A DNA stretch of 64,000 bases from Lachnospiraceae bacterium (GCA_015057445.1 SVEI01000001.1:1-64000); one strand, 5' to 3'. Positions 9,513 through 20,920 are shown, counted from the stretch's first letter. Numbers and translations are program-made. Notes: generated by a model from the sequence alone, not told the origin.

Positions 9513-10235
9513 ATGGAAGTTAATAATTTAGATAATAAGGAATCAGATTCTAATATTGATGGTTGCAATATGGATGGATTGATAAAAGATTTTGGACAAA
9601 TTATTCTAAATAACAATAACAAGGGATATAAGATACATTTATTAAATATTATCGGCGAAATTGAAGGTCATGAAAACGCAGCTCCCGTTACAAAAACAAG
9701 TAAATATGAGCATATAATTCCTTTGCTGGCAGCTGTTGAGGAAAATCAAAGCATAGATGGTTTGCTTGTTATATTAAATACTATAGGTGGAGATGTAGAA
9801 TCAGGATTAGCTATTGCAGAAATGATTAGTTCTATAAGTAAACCTACTGTATGTCTTGTTTTAGGGGGAGGTCATTCTATAGGTGTGCCCCTTGCTGTAT
9901 CAGGTGATGTTACTTTTATAGTACCAACAGCAACTATGATAATACATCCAATTAGAGTGGGTGGGATGGTTCTTGGTGTTAAACAGAATTTCGAATATAT
10001 AGAGAGGTTGCAAGAAAGAATAATAGATTTTACCGTTAAACATTCTAATATGGATAAATCATTAATGAAAGAACTCATGTTTAATACAAAAGAACTAACA
10101 AAAGATATTGGTTCTATACTTGTGGGAGAACAAGCGGTCAAATGTGGATTAATTGATAGAGTGGGTGGAATAAATGATGCTCTTAATGAGTTATATGACT
10201 TGATAAATCAGTTAAAATATAATAAACTATCATAG
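9513..10235 (+). CDS. tepA: ClpP-class protease (TepA/YmfB-like)
   Basis: ClpP/crotonase-like fold motifs: NTIGGDVESGLAIAEMI, LGGGHSIGVPLAVSGD; located immediately upstream of ftsK/spoIIIE. Confidence 0.82.
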   Translation: MEVNNLDNKESDSNIDGCNMDGLIKDFGQIILNNNNKGYKIHLLNIIGEIEGHENAAPVTKTSKYEHIIPLLAAVEENQSIDGLLVILNTIGGDVESGLAIAEMISSISKPTVCLVLGGGHSIGVPLAVSGDVTFIVPTATMIIHPIRVGGMVLGVKQNFEYIERLQERIIDFTVKHSNMDKSLMKELMFNTKELTKDIGSILVGEQAVKCGLIDRVGGINDALNELYDLINQLKYNKLS

Positions 10236-10255
10236 TATAGTTTAAAATTGTGAGT

Positions 10256-10286
10256 ACTTTGTGCTTTTTTATATTAAGCACAAAGT
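10256..10286 (+). promoter_or_regulatory. Hairpin between tepA and ftsK
   Basis: ACTTTGTGC-ttttttatattaa-GCACAAAGT, 9-bp perfect stem. Confidence 0.5.
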
Positions 10287-10312
10287 TTACATATGTTAAA
10301 GGAGAGAGAACT

Positions 10313-13018
10313 ATGGCAGCCAATAAGAATACCGTTAATTCCTCTAATAAAACTTCAGGTAAAAAAAGCAGCGGTAGTAAAAAAAATGGGAATACAACTT
10401 CAAAAGGAAGGAATTCATCGAATAGTCGATATACATCTGAAAGAAAAGCCGCTGCTAGAGCGGCACTTGATGAAGATGATGGAACTTCTAGAAGAAATGA
10501 AATATATGTTTTCATATATCTTGCAGTTGCAGTTTTTTTGATATGTAGCAATTTTGGATGGTGTGGAGTTGTTGGAAATTTTATATCTAAAATACTATTT
10601 GGATTAGTTGGTACAGTTTCATATATATTACCATTGTACATATTTTTATCTGCTGCCTTTTTATTTTCCAATGGAGCGCATAAAAAGGTTATAAAAAGAG
10701 TTTTGTGTGTTGCTATTTTTATTGTAGCACTTGCCTTTATTTGTCAGCTAATAAGTGGAGTAGATGGTGAAACGGCGAAAACACTATATAGTAACGGTTC
10801 AGCAAACAAACAAGGTGGTGGAGTATTATTTGGTGGATTGATTGTAATACTACACAAGCTGATAGGATTTACAGGATGTGTCATAGTGACAATACTACTT
10901 ATAATAATTGGAATTATAGTTGTTATGGATGTATCTATTATTGACACTATGAAATCAAGAATGGTTACATTTGATGACGATGACGAAGAAGATGAATATA
11001 TTGATAAAGATTTAGCTAAACTTTCAGGTGACGAAATAAGAAATCTTAAAAAAGATGATATTTTAGGTAATGTTAAGGTGTTGCAACCTAAAGAAACTAA
11101 AAAAACTAAGAATAAAAAAATAAAGAATGCTGTTGTGATTTCGGAGGAAGTTCATGAGTTGAAACCTATAAAGGCTACTGATGACTTTACCCTTGCTGAT
11201 GCAGTCAAAAGTGATGCACCTATTGATTTGAGCGGTTCTAGAGTTGATTTCTTTAATAAACCAGTAACTGAATTAAAACCTACAACTAATGATTTTATGG
11301 AAGATTCATTTGATGATTTTGGTAGTGGAGTGGAAGAAAATGTGAATGTTGCACCAAAGAGAAAGCCTAGAAAAACTAAGGAATCACAAGCAGAAGTAAT
11401 GGAAGCAACAGCTGCAGTATCAGAGAATATAAAAGGTGTTAGTGCTAGTGCTATTAATTCAAATAAAACAGATGATTCTATACAAGCAGAAAAAACAGAT
11501 AATGGTTTGAGTTTTTCTGGCGGTATAGATGATTCTATAAAAAAAGAATATGTTTTTCCGCCTCTTAGCTTGTTAAAGTCTGGAAAAGGTAAAGCCGGTC
11601 CAAATAATGAAGCATCTGTTCGTGAGACAGCAATGAAATTAAAAAGTACATTAGAAAGCTTTGGCGTAAATGTAACAGTTACAGATTATAGTTGTGGACC
11701 ATCTGTTACAAGATACGAGCTTCAACCTGAACAAGGTGTAAAAGTTAATAAAATTGTTGGTCTTGCAGATGATATAAAGCTTAATCTTGCAGCTGCAGAT
11801 ATAAGAATTGAAGCACCTATACCAGGAAAAGCTGCGATTGGTATTGAGGTACCAAATAAGGAAAGTACATCAGTTTATTTTAGAGATTTACTAGAATCTG
11901 TAAACTTTAAAAACTTTAATTCTAATTTAGCTTTTGGTGTAGGAAAAGATATAAGTGGTCAGGTTGTTGTTGCTGATATAGCTAAGATGCCACATTTGCT
12001 GGTAGCAGGAGCAACTGGATCAGGTAAATCGGTATGTATCAATTCCTTAATTATGAGTATTATTTATAAAGCAAAGCCTGAAGATGTTAAGATGATTATG
12101 ATAGATCCTAAGCAGGTTGAATTAAGTATATATAATGGTATACCACATATGCTTATTCCTGTTGTTACTGATCCTAAAAAAGCCGCAGGAGCACTTAATT
12201 GGGCAGTTATGGAGATGACTAATAGATATCAGCTATTTGCTCAATATAATGTAAGAAATCTTCAGGGTTATAATGAAAAGGTAAAATCTGTGACAGGACT
12301 TGAAGAAGGTAATGAAGAAATGAAAAAGTTACCACAGATTATCCTTATTGTGGATGAGCTTGCAGACCTTATGATGGTTGCACATCATGAAGTTGAAGAT
12401 GCTATTGTAAGGCTTTCCCAGCTTGCTAGAGCTGCAGGTATTCATCTTGTAATTGCAACACAAAGACCTTCGGTGGATGTTATAACAGGTCTGATAAAAG
12501 CCAATGTACCATCTAGAATAGCTATGACTGTTTCTTCAGGAGTAGATTCTAGAACAATTATTGATATGAATGGTGCTGAGAAACTTCTTGGAAAGGGTGA
12601 TATGTTGTTTTATCCAACAGGATATCCAAAACCTGTTCGAGTTCAGGGAGCGTTTCTCTCTGACGAGGAAATTGCAAGTGTTGTTGATTTTCTTAAATCT
12701 CAAAATGGTGAGACAACATATGATGATAAAATAACACAGGAGATATCAAGCGGTAATGTAGGTGCTGGAGGTTCTTCCGCTGGAGCTGAGTCAGATGTGG
12801 ATGAATATTTCGTAGATGCTGGAAAGTTTATTATTGGCAAAGATAAAGCTTCTATTGGAATGTTACAAAGAGTATATAAAATTGGTTTTAATAGAGCGGC
12901 CAGAATTATGGACCAACTTTCCGAAGTCGGCGTAGTTGGACCTGAGGAAGGTACAAAACCAAGAAAAGTTCTTATGACTTTGGAAGAATTTGAGAATTAT
13001 GTAGAGAACAATCTATAA
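10313..13018 (+). CDS. ftsK: DNA translocase FtsK/SpoIIIE
   Basis: N-terminal TM segments, Walker A GATGSGKSV, Walker B LIVDELADLM, C-terminal gamma winged-helix domain; ATG at 10313 has RBS ggagaga. Confidence 0.95.
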   Translation: MAANKNTVNSSNKTSGKKSSGSKKNGNTTSKGRNSSNSRYTSERKAAARAALDEDDGTSRRNEIYVFIYLAVAVFLICSNFGWCGVVGNFISKILFGLVGTVSYILPLYIFLSAAFLFSNGAHKKVIKRVLCVAIFIVALAFICQLISGVDGETAKTLYSNGSANKQGGGVLFGGLIVILHKLIGFTGCVIVTILLIIIGIIVVMDVSIIDTMKSRMVTFDDDDEEDEYIDKDLAKLSGDEIRNLKKDDILGNVKVLQPKETKKTKNKKIKNAVVISEEVHELKPIKATDDFTLADAVKSDAPIDLSGSRVDFFNKPVTELKPTTNDFMEDSFDDFGSGVEENVNVAPKRKPRKTKESQAEVMEATAAVSENIKGVSASAINSNKTDDSIQAEKTDNGLSFSGGIDDSIKKEYVFPPLSLLKSGKGKAGPNNEASVRETAMKLKSTLESFGVNVTVTDYSCGPSVTRYELQPEQGVKVNKIVGLADDIKLNLAAADIRIEAPIPGKAAIGIEVPNKESTSVYFRDLLESVNFKNFNSNLAFGVGKDISGQVVVADIAKMPHLLVAGATGSGKSVCINSLIMSIIYKAKPEDVKMIMIDPKQVELSIYNGIPHMLIPVVTDPKKAAGALNWAVMEMTNRYQLFAQYNVRNLQGYNEKVKSVTGLEEGNEEMKKLPQIILIVDELADLMMVAHHEVEDAIVRLSQLARAAGIHLVIATQRPSVDVITGLIKANVPSRIAMTVSSGVDSRTIIDMNGAEKLLGKGDMLFYPTGYPKPVRVQGAFLSDEEIASVVDFLKSQNGETTYDDKITQEISSGNVGAGGSSAGAESDVDEYFVDAGKFIIGKDKASIGMLQRVYKIGFNRAARIMDQLSEVGVVGPEEGTKPRKVLMTLEEFENYVENNL

Positions 13019-13122
13019 CAATTTGTATTCATATATAAAAATTATATATGAACCGATAAAATATAATTAAGTTGTTAAATTATATTAAGTGTAAATATTA
13101 AATTAGAGAGTAGGAGAACATT

Positions 13123-14793
13123 ATGTTAACAGATATTCAGATTGCACAGCAGGCACAACTTCTTAATATAAAAGATGTTGCTTCAAAGATTGGCATAACG
13201 GAGGATGACCTTGAAATGTATGGAAAATACAAAGCAAAGTTATCTGATGAGTATATGGATTCAGTTAAGGATAACAAGGATGGAAAACTCATTCTTGTTA
13301 CTGCTATTAACCCAACACCAGCAGGAGAAGGAAAAACTACTGTAACAGTTGGTCTTGGTCAGGCTATGCATAATCTTGGCAAGAAATCTATAATTGCTTT
13401 GAGAGAGCCATCATTAGGACCATGTTTTGGCGTAAAAGGTGGAGCAGCAGGAGGTGGTTATTCTCAGGTTGTTCCTATGGAGGATTTAAATCTTCATTTT
13501 ACAGGAGACTTTCATGCAATTACATCAGCTAACAACCTTTTGGCAGCTGTAATGGATAATCATATTCATCAGGGTAATACTCTTAGAATTGATCCAAAGA
13601 GAATCGTATTCAAACGTTGTCTTGATATGAATGATAGAGCTCTAAGAAGTATAATAGTTGGAATGGGTAAAAAGGCAGATGGAGTAGTTCGTCAGGATGG
13701 CTTTGTAATTACTGTTGCATCTGAAATTATGGCAATTCTTTGTCTTGCGGAGGATATTAACGATCTTCAGGAAAGGTTGTCTAAAATAATTGTTGCATAT
13801 AACTATGATAATGAGCCAGTTACAGCAGGAGAGCTTAATTGTGTAGGTTCTATGGCTGCGCTTCTTAAGGATGCTATTAAGCCTAACCTTATTCAAACAT
13901 TAGAACATTCACCTGCTATAGTGCATGGAGGACCATTTGCTAATATTGCACATGGATGTAATTCTGTTAGAGCAACTAAGACAGCTCTTAAGATAGCTGA
14001 TTATGTAATTACCGAGGCGGGCTTTGGGGCTGACCTTGGTGCTCAGAAGTTCTTTGATATTAAGTGTCGTATGGCAGGACTTAAGCCTGATGCAGTTGTA
14101 CTTGTTGCTACTGTTAGAGCTTTAAAATATAACGGTGGTGTAACAAAGTCCGACTTAAATAATGAGAATTTAGATGCTCTTGCAAAGGGAATTGTTAACC
14201 TAGAGAAGCATATCGAAAATCTTCAGATGTATGGTGTTCCTGTTGTTGTTACACTTAACAGATTTATTACAGATTCTGATGCAGAGCTTGCATATGTTAA
14301 GAAGTTCTGTGAAGATAGAAACTGTGATTTTGCTCTTGCTAATGTATGGGAAAAAGGCGGTGAAGGTGGAATAGACCTTGCAAATGCTGTCCTTAATACT
14401 TTGGAGACAAAAAAGAGTAATTTTAAGGTTTTATATGAAGACGATTTATCAATTAAAGATAAAATATCTACAATTGCAACCAAGATTTATGGTGCAAAAG
14501 ATGTTACTTATTCATCAGAAGCTTCAAATGCAATTGCTAAGATTGAAGCAATGGGTATGGGTAACATGCCTGTGTGTATGGCAAAGAATCAGTATTCCCT
14601 TTCTGATGATGCATCTCTACTCGGTAGACCAGAAGGATTTACTGTAAATATTCGTGAAGTGTACGTTAGTGCAGGAGCAGGTTTTGTAGTTGCGATTACA
14701 GGCGCAATTATGACTATGCCAGGACTTCCTAAGGTACCTGCAGCGGAGAGAATCTTTGTAGATGATAATGGCGTAATTAATGGTTTGTTTTAG
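13123..14793 (+). CDS. fhs: Formate--tetrahydrofolate ligase
   Basis: [55 protein letters not shown]. Confidence 0.98.
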   Translation: MLTDIQIAQQAQLLNIKDVASKIGITEDDLEMYGKYKAKLSDEYMDSVKDNKDGKLILVTAINPTPAGEGKTTVTVGLGQAMHNLGKKSIIALREPSLGPCFGVKGGAAGGGYSQVVPMEDLNLHFTGDFHAITSANNLLAAVMDNHIHQGNTLRIDPKRIVFKRCLDMNDRALRSIIVGMGKKADGVVRQDGFVITVASEIMAILCLAEDINDLQERLSKIIVAYNYDNEPVTAGELNCVGSMAALLKDAIKPNLIQTLEHSPAIVHGGPFANIAHGCNSVRATKTALKIADYVITEAGFGADLGAQKFFDIKCRMAGLKPDAVVLVATVRALKYNGGVTKSDLNNENLDALAKGIVNLEKHIENLQMYGVPVVVTLNRFITDSDAELAYVKKFCEDRNCDFALANVWEKGGEGGIDLANAVLNTLETKKSNFKVLYEDDLSIKDKISTIATKIYGAKDVTYSSEASNAIAKIEAMGMGNMPVCMAKNQYSLSDDASLLGRPEGFTVNIREVYVSAGAGFVVAITGAIMTMPGLPKVPAAERIFVDDNGVINGLF

Positions 14794-14819
14794 TGGTAAT
14801 TAACTGTTATGGGGGTAAT

Positions 14820-15659
14820 ATGGGGAAAAGGATAATTGCCTTAATTACATTTTTGTTAATTGTTCTTTCGTTTGGTGGTTGCTCAGTTGCATCAGAAAAA
14901 GAAATAGTTAAATATGCTAATGACAAATATGGTGAAGCCGAGTTGTTAAAAACTGAAAAACCTGATGATGAGAATACAATATGTTACTTTAAGGATAAAG
15001 AGTATGACTTTGAATACTATGTTAAAAGCTATATGAATGAAATCTTAATTGATGGTTCATCCTTTGGTTCAACAGAAAATAAGGGCAGTAACTTTGATAT
15101 ACAGTATTATAATTATATAAATAAAGAAGTTGGTTCTGATTTATCATTGCTTGAACAAAAGTATAATATTGATATTTCTGTATCGGATGGTACATATATA
15201 TACTATTTTGCAAGAATTTATTATAAGTCGTCTAATACATCAAATGTTTCAGCTGTTACTAAGGAAATAAGTGATTTGTATACTACTGTAGATACAAGAA
15301 ATTACTGGAAAGACTTAGTTGTGGAAGCCTATGATGAAAGTGGTAATTATTTGGGGTCATATCATCATAGTCGTAATGGCTGGATGACTTTTGAAGATGA
15401 GTATGATATTAAATATATTGATGAGATTGCAAATCTTTCGGATGATGCAAAGTATTTGAGAAAAGAACAACATTCGTTTACCGAAACAGGGGTTAATATT
15501 CAAGATGTTGTACAGGTGTTAGGTAACCCTGAAATTAAACCAGACTCAACAGTTACATATTATATTTTTACTGTTGATGGGCAAGAGTATTATATGTGTG
15601 ATTTTATGGTACATGATGATATTGGTGGATTTGAATGGTATACAAACTATAAAAAATAA
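14820..15659 (+). CDS. Hypothetical lipoprotein
   Basis: N-terminal signal with lipobox LSFGGC; ATG 14820 preceded by ggggg. No family recognised. Confidence 0.65.
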   Translation: MGKRIIALITFLLIVLSFGGCSVASEKEIVKYANDKYGEAELLKTEKPDDENTICYFKDKEYDFEYYVKSYMNEILIDGSSFGSTENKGSNFDIQYYNYINKEVGSDLSLLEQKYNIDISVSDGTYIYYFARIYYKSSNTSNVSAVTKEISDLYTTVDTRNYWKDLVVEAYDESGNYLGSYHHSRNGWMTFEDEYDIKYIDEIANLSDDAKYLRKEQHSFTETGVNIQDVVQVLGNPEIKPDSTVTYYIFTVDGQEYYMCDFMVHDDIGGFEWYTNYKK

Positions 15660-15692
15660 TTTAAATCAAATGAAGATAAGGAGGATATTAAA

Positions 15693-16532
15693 ATGGCACA
15701 AATTATAGATGGTAAGCTTATTTCTCAACAGATAAAGGATGAGCTTAAGGAAAAGGTTGCTGAATTAAAAGAAGAAGGAAAGGAAATATGTCTTGCTGTA
15801 ATTCAAGTTGGTAATGATCCAGCATCTACAGTGTATGTTGGTAATAAGAAAAAAGCATGTGAATATATTGGAATCAAGTCTCTTGCTTATGAGGTACCTG
15901 AAGAGACAACTGAAGCTGAGCTTCTTGATATAATTGATAAGCTAAATAAGGATGATAATGTTCATGGTATTCTTGTTCAGTTACCTGTACCAAAGCATAT
16001 TAATGAAGAGAAGATTATTAATGCTATTAGTCCATCTAAGGATGTGGATGGTTTCCATCCTGCAAGTGTTGGTGCTCTTAGTATAGGACAGAAAGGCTTT
16101 GTATCATGTACACCTGCAGGTGTTATTCAGCTTCTTAAACGTTCAAATATTGAGATTTCTGGAAAAGAATGTGTTGTAATAGGAAGAAGTAATATAGTTG
16201 GTAAGCCTATGGGTATGCTTTTACTTAGAGAAAATGGAACAGTTACAATCTGTCATTCAAGAACTAAGGATTTAAAAGAAGTTTGTAAGAGAGCAGATAT
16301 ATTAGTTGTTGCCATTGGAAAGCCACGTATGATTGATGCTTCATATGTAAAAGAAGGCGCTACGGTTATTGATGTAGGTATTCACAGAGATGAGAATAAT
16401 AAGCTTTGTGGTGATGTTGACTATGCATCTGTAGAACCAGTAGCAGGAGCTATTACGCCAGTTCCTGGCGGTGTAGGACCTATGACAATAGCAATGTTAA
16501 TGAATAATTGTGTGGAAGCAGGTTTAAATTAA
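15693..16532 (+). CDS. folD: Bifunctional methylenetetrahydrofolate dehydrogenase/cyclohydrolase
   Basis: VGNDPASTVYVGNKKKAC, ILVQLPVPKH, GRSNIVGKPMGMLL, PVPGGVGPMTIAML. Confidence 0.98.
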   Translation: MAQIIDGKLISQQIKDELKEKVAELKEEGKEICLAVIQVGNDPASTVYVGNKKKACEYIGIKSLAYEVPEETTEAELLDIIDKLNKDDNVHGILVQLPVPKHINEEKIINAISPSKDVDGFHPASVGALSIGQKGFVSCTPAGVIQLLKRSNIEISGKECVVIGRSNIVGKPMGMLLLRENGTVTICHSRTKDLKEVCKRADILVVAIGKPRMIDASYVKEGATVIDVGIHRDENNKLCGDVDYASVEPVAGAITPVPGGVGPMTIAMLMNNCVEAGLN

Positions 16533-16535
16533 GAT

Positions 16536-17870
16536 ATGAACATTTTGATGGTATCATTGGGTTGTGATAAAAATTTATGTGATAGTGAAGCAATGTTAGG
16601 TTTGCTTCGAGATAACAATTACAATATTACAAACGATGAATTAGAGGCAGATATAGTTGTTGTAAATACATGCAGCTTTATCCATGATGCAATGGAAGAA
16701 AGTATTAATACTATTTTGGAAATGTCTGAGTTGAAGAAGGGGCGTCTAAAATATCTTATTGTAACTGGTTGTCTTGCTGAAAGATTTAAAGATGAGATAT
16801 TTGATGAAATTCCAGAAGTTGATGCATGTATTGGGACAACAAGCTTTGATAAAATTATTCAAGTTATAAACAAACTTGAAAATAATGATTTTAACAATCA
16901 AAAGGTATCAGTTTATGATGATTTAAGTAGGTTAGCTATTGTTGAATCAAATAGAGTAATCACTTCTGGAACATTTATGGGATATCTTAAAATAGCTGAA
17001 GGCTGTGATAAATTCTGTACTTATTGTGTAATTCCACATATTCGTGGAAAATATAGAAGTATACCAATGGAGAAACTAATACATGAGGCAGAGTATATGG
17101 CTTCTCAAGGTATAAAAGAAATTATATTAGTTGCTCAGGAAACTACATGTTATGGTTTGGATATTTACGGTAAGAAGTCTTTGGCGGAATTAGTAAGAAA
17201 AATTGCTAAAATTGAAGGCGTGGAGTGGATAAGACTTATGTATTGTTATCCTGAGGAGATAGATGATGAGCTTATTGACTTATATGCTACAGAGTCAAAA
17301 TTATGTAAGTATATTGATATGCCGTTGCAACATTCTGAAGATATTATTTTAAGTAGAATGGGCAGGAAAACAGATAAAAAATCAATAAAAAATGTTATTA
17401 GTAAACTAAGAAATAAAGTACCTGATATTGCAATCAGAACATCACTAATAGCAGGATTTCCTGGTGAAACACAAGCTAACCATGATGCTCTTATGGAGTT
17501 TGTAGATGAGATGGAATTAGATAGAATAGGAGTATTTACATATTCTAAGGAAGACAATACACCAGCTGCGAATTTTCCTAATCAGGTTGATGCTGAAATA
17601 GCATCAGTATGGAGAGAAGAAATAATGGAACTTCAGCAGGAAGTATCTTATGATAAAAATCAGGAATTGATTGGTACTATTCAAGAGGTGATTGTTGAGG
17701 GGTATTCTCCTGATGATGATGTATATGTTGGAAGAACATATAGAGATGCACCAAATGTAGATGGACTAGTATTTATTAACTGTGATTATGAATTGATATC
17801 TGGTACAATTGTTAAAGTTAGAATAAATGAGGCTGGTCCTTATGACTTAATAGGAGGCGTTGAAGAATAA
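16536..17870 (+). CDS. rimO: Ribosomal protein S12 methylthiotransferase RimO
   Basis: MiaB-like radical SAM: VSLGCDKNLCDSE, CDKFCTYCVIPHIRG, TRAM-like C-terminus. Confidence 0.95.
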   Translation: MNILMVSLGCDKNLCDSEAMLGLLRDNNYNITNDELEADIVVVNTCSFIHDAMEESINTILEMSELKKGRLKYLIVTGCLAERFKDEIFDEIPEVDACIGTTSFDKIIQVINKLENNDFNNQKVSVYDDLSRLAIVESNRVITSGTFMGYLKIAEGCDKFCTYCVIPHIRGKYRSIPMEKLIHEAEYMASQGIKEIILVAQETTCYGLDIYGKKSLAELVRKIAKIEGVEWIRLMYCYPEEIDDELIDLYATESKLCKYIDMPLQHSEDIILSRMGRKTDKKSIKNVISKLRNKVPDIAIRTSLIAGFPGETQANHDALMEFVDEMELDRIGVFTYSKEDNTPAANFPNQVDAEIASVWREEIMELQQEVSYDKNQELIGTIQEVIVEGYSPDDDVYVGRTYRDAPNVDGLVFINCDYELISGTIVKVRINEAGPYDLIGGVEE

Positions 17871-18409
17871 TGAATTTACCTAATAAATTAACTGTATTAA
17901 GAGTAGTATTAATACCATTTTTCTTGGTGGCTTTGATGATTGATGCAATTCCTTATGGTAAGTGGATAGCAGTGGCAATATTTATTATTGCAAGTTTGAC
18001 TGATATGTTAGATGGAAAAATAGCTAGAAAGTATAACCTTATCACTAATTTTGGGAAATTTATGGATCCTTTAGCTGATAAATTGTTGGTTTGCTCTGCT
18101 ATGATTGCGTTAATAGAACTTGATAGAATACCTGCTTGGGTTGTGATTATTATTATTGCAAGAGAATTTATAATTAGTGGATTTAGACTTGTTGCATCGG
18201 ACAATGGAATTGTTATTGCAGCAGGGTGGTGGGGTAAAGTTAAGACAGTTGTTCAAATGGTGATGATAACTGTAATATTATGTGATTTTGGTGGAGCAGT
18301 AGTTTCAATTGTTGAAAATGTGTTGATTTATGCATCCCTTGCCTTGACAATTATCTCTTTGATAGATTACTTGGTTAAAAACAAGGATGTACTTGCAGAA
18401 CAAAAATAA
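17870..18409 (+). CDS. pgsA: CDP-diacylglycerol--glycerol-3-phosphate 3-phosphatidyltransferase
   Basis: CDP-alcohol phosphatidyltransferase motif SLTDMLDGKIARKYNLITNFGKFMDPLADK. Confidence 0.95.
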   Translation: MNLPNKLTVLRVVLIPFFLVALMIDAIPYGKWIAVAIFIIASLTDMLDGKIARKYNLITNFGKFMDPLADKLLVCSAMIALIELDRIPAWVVIIIIAREFIISGFRLVASDNGIVIAAGWWGKVKTVVQMVMITVILCDFGGAVVSIVENVLIYASLALTIISLIDYLVKNKDVLAEQK

Positions 18410-18423
18410 AAAGGAATTTATAT

Positions 18424-19278
18424 ATGAATATTGGAATTATTGGTGCTGGTAAAATGGGTTATACATTAGGGAAGCATTTTTCTTTGAGTCATAATCCAGA
18501 TATTAATTTAGTAGGATATTATAGTAAAAATATAAATAGTGCTATTGATGCTGCAGAATTTACTGATTCTGAATTTTTTGACAACATAGAAAGCATTGTA
18601 CAACAATCAGATATTATATTTTTAACTGTACCAGATGGTGAAATTAAAGGTGTTGTTGATATTATAGAAAATGTATCATCAGCTAGTAAGGAGAAAATAA
18701 TATGTCACACTAGTGGAGCATTATCTTCAAAAGAAATTAAGGATAATATTTCCAATGTATATTTATTCTCAGTACATCCAATTTATGCTGTTAATTCAAA
18801 ATATGAATCTTATATAAAATTCAAAGATGCCTTTATTACAATTGAAGGTGATGTTGAATATATTCAAACTATAAAAGATATATTTGTGTCCTTGGGACAT
18901 AATGTTAAAGTAATTTCTGCTAATGATAAAGTTAAATATCATAGTGCGGCTGTATTTTCCAGTAACCTTGTAATAGGTTTATATCATATGGCAGAAGAAC
19001 TTTTGAAACAATGCGGGTTTGATGAAGATGAGGTAGAATTAGCGCTCAAACCATTATTTATTAATAATGCAAATAAAATTAATGAGACAGATTGTGCTTC
19101 AGCCTTAACAGGTCCTGTTGAACGATGTGATATTTGTACTATATCAAAACATATGTCTGTGCTAGATGATTATTATTTAGATGTATATCGGTTATTGTCA
19201 AGAGAACTTGTTAAAATTGCAACTAATAAAAATCCTAATAAAAATTATGATAGCGTAGATAAAGTGCTTAAATTATAA
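18424..19278 (+). CDS. Rossmann-like/DUF2520 family protein
   Basis: NIGIIGAGKMGYTLGKHF nucleotide-binding N-terminus; HSAAVFSSNLVIGLYHMAEELL C-terminal domain. Confidence 0.82.
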   Translation: MNIGIIGAGKMGYTLGKHFSLSHNPDINLVGYYSKNINSAIDAAEFTDSEFFDNIESIVQQSDIIFLTVPDGEIKGVVDIIENVSSASKEKIICHTSGALSSKEIKDNISNVYLFSVHPIYAVNSKYESYIKFKDAFITIEGDVEYIQTIKDIFVSLGHNVKVISANDKVKYHSAAVFSSNLVIGLYHMAEELLKQCGFDEDEVELALKPLFINNANKINETDCASALTGPVERCDICTISKHMSVLDDYYLDVYRLLSRELVKIATNKNPNKNYDSVDKVLKL

Positions 19279-19302
19279 ATTGAATATATTTATTTATATT
19301 TT

Positions 19303-19334
19303 AAAGTCCTTAAGATATATTAAGGGCTTTTTTT
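19303..19334 (+). terminator. Rho-independent terminator
   Basis: AAAGTCCTTAA-gatata-TTAAGGGCTTT followed by TTTTT. Confidence 0.85.
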
Positions 19335-19478
19335 ACTTGTGTAAATTAACTGGTAAAGAGCTAAAAATATTATAATATTAGCTTGAAATAATATAAGAAA
19401 AAGGTTATTATTATAATCGGATGAAATTGGTTTTATTTTCGGATAAGGCCTAAAATAAATTTTAACGGAGGACGTAAA

Positions 19479-20903
19479 ATGAGTAACAAACTTACTATGT
19501 CAGCAAGTGATAGAATAAACGCATTGCTTGATGACGCAAGCTTTGTTGAAGTTGGTGCATATGTAACTGCAAGAAGCACAGACTTTAACATGCAAGAAAA
19601 AGATACTCCTAAAGATGGTGTAATTACCGGCTATGGAGTGGTAGGTGACAAAGTTGTCTATGTTTATAGCCAGGATGCTTCAGTTCTTGGTGGTGCAGTA
19701 GGTGAAATGCACGCTAAGAAAATAGCTAAAATTTATGATATGGCTATGAAGGTAGGAGCTCCAGTTGTAGGTCTTATTGACTGTGCTGGACTTAGACTTC
19801 AGGAAGCTACAGATGCAATGAATGCATTCGGTGAGTTATATTTAAAGCAAACTCTTGCATCAGGACTTATTCCACAAATTACAGCTATTTTTGGTAACTG
19901 TGGTGGTGGTACAGCTCTTATTCCTGCTCTTACAGATTTTACATTTATGACAGCAGAGAATTCAAAGCTTTTTGTTAATAGTCCTAATGCTTTAGATGGA
20001 AATAATTCATCTAAGCTTGACACTGCAAGTGCTGATTATTTAAGTAATAATACTTCAGTTGTAGATGTGGTTTGTGAGGATGATGCAACAGTAATTTCTC
20101 AGATTAGAACTCTTATTGATATGCTTCCTTCTAACAATCAGGTTGAAGCATCTTCAGAGTGTACAGATGATTTAAATAGAGTAATACCTAATCTTGATGG
20201 ATTGGTTAAGGATGGTAGAGGTGTATTACAGAATATTGCTGATAATAATATATTCTTCGAAGTTAACAAGGACTTCGCAAAGGATGTAGTTATAGGTTTC
20301 CTTAAGCTTAATGGTGATACTGTTGGTTGTGTTGCTAATCAGGTTGAAGGTGGTAGTGATATGCTTTCAGCTGATGGCGCTAAAATAGCTGCAGATTTTG
20401 TGAATTTCTGTGATGCATTTGATATTCCTGTAATTACATTAGTAAATACCAAGGGATTTGTTGCGACTGTGGATAATGAAAAGACTGTTGCTGAGTCAGT
20501 AGCTAAGCTTACATATGCGTTTGCAAATGCTACAGTACCAAAGGTTACATTAGTTATGGGTGATGCATTTGGTACAGCTTATACAGTTATGAATTCAAAA
20601 GCAATTGGAGCTGATATGGTATATGCTTGGCCAACAGCAAAAATTGGTACAATGGATCCAGAGATGGCTGTTAAGATAATGTATGAGAAAGAGATTAATG
20701 CTGCTGATGATAAAGTTGCATGTGTTGCAGAGCTTAAGAAGCAGTATACTGATCTTCAGTCTAGTGCAATGGCTGCCGCAAAGAGAGGCTATATAGATGA
20801 TATTATAGAACCAGATGCTACTAGAAAGAGAATAATTGCTGCACTTGATATGCTTTATACTAAGAATGAGGATAGACCTTACAAGAAGCATGGAGCAGTA
20901 TAA
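19479..20903 (+). CDS. Carboxyltransferase (MmdA/PccB/12S-type) subunit of a biotin-dependent decarboxylase
   Basis: Carboxyl-transferase fold: VGLIDCAGLRLQEATDAM, GNCGGGTALIPALTDF, LVNTKGFVATVDNE; in a cluster with a biotin carrier and OadB. Confidence 0.88.
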   Translation: MSNKLTMSASDRINALLDDASFVEVGAYVTARSTDFNMQEKDTPKDGVITGYGVVGDKVVYVYSQDASVLGGAVGEMHAKKIAKIYDMAMKVGAPVVGLIDCAGLRLQEATDAMNAFGELYLKQTLASGLIPQITAIFGNCGGGTALIPALTDFTFMTAENSKLFVNSPNALDGNNSSKLDTASADYLSNNTSVVDVVCEDDATVISQIRTLIDMLPSNNQVEASSECTDDLNRVIPNLDGLVKDGRGVLQNIADNNIFFEVNKDFAKDVVIGFLKLNGDTVGCVANQVEGGSDMLSADGAKIAADFVNFCDAFDIPVITLVNTKGFVATVDNEKTVAESVAKLTYAFANATVPKVTLVMGDAFGTAYTVMNSKAIGADMVYAWPTAKIGTMDPEMAVKIMYEKEINAADDKVACVAELKKQYTDLQSSAMAAAKRGYIDDIIEPDATRKRIIAALDMLYTKNEDRPYKKHGAV

Positions 20904-20920
20904 GGAGAGGTGACAACTAA

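Noticed and set aside
10250-10312. Upstream start codons extending ftsK, also an overlapping 82-aa ORF at 10293
   Set aside because: The called start falls inside a hairpin without an RBS; ATG 10313 has a good RBS (ggagagag). The 82-aa ORF is an alternate frame of ftsK.
13019-13122. Possible folate (THF) riboswitch upstream of fhs
   Set aside because: The region is almost entirely AT-rich with only a weak TTCATATATAA/TTATATATGAA hairpin; no conserved riboswitch core seen.
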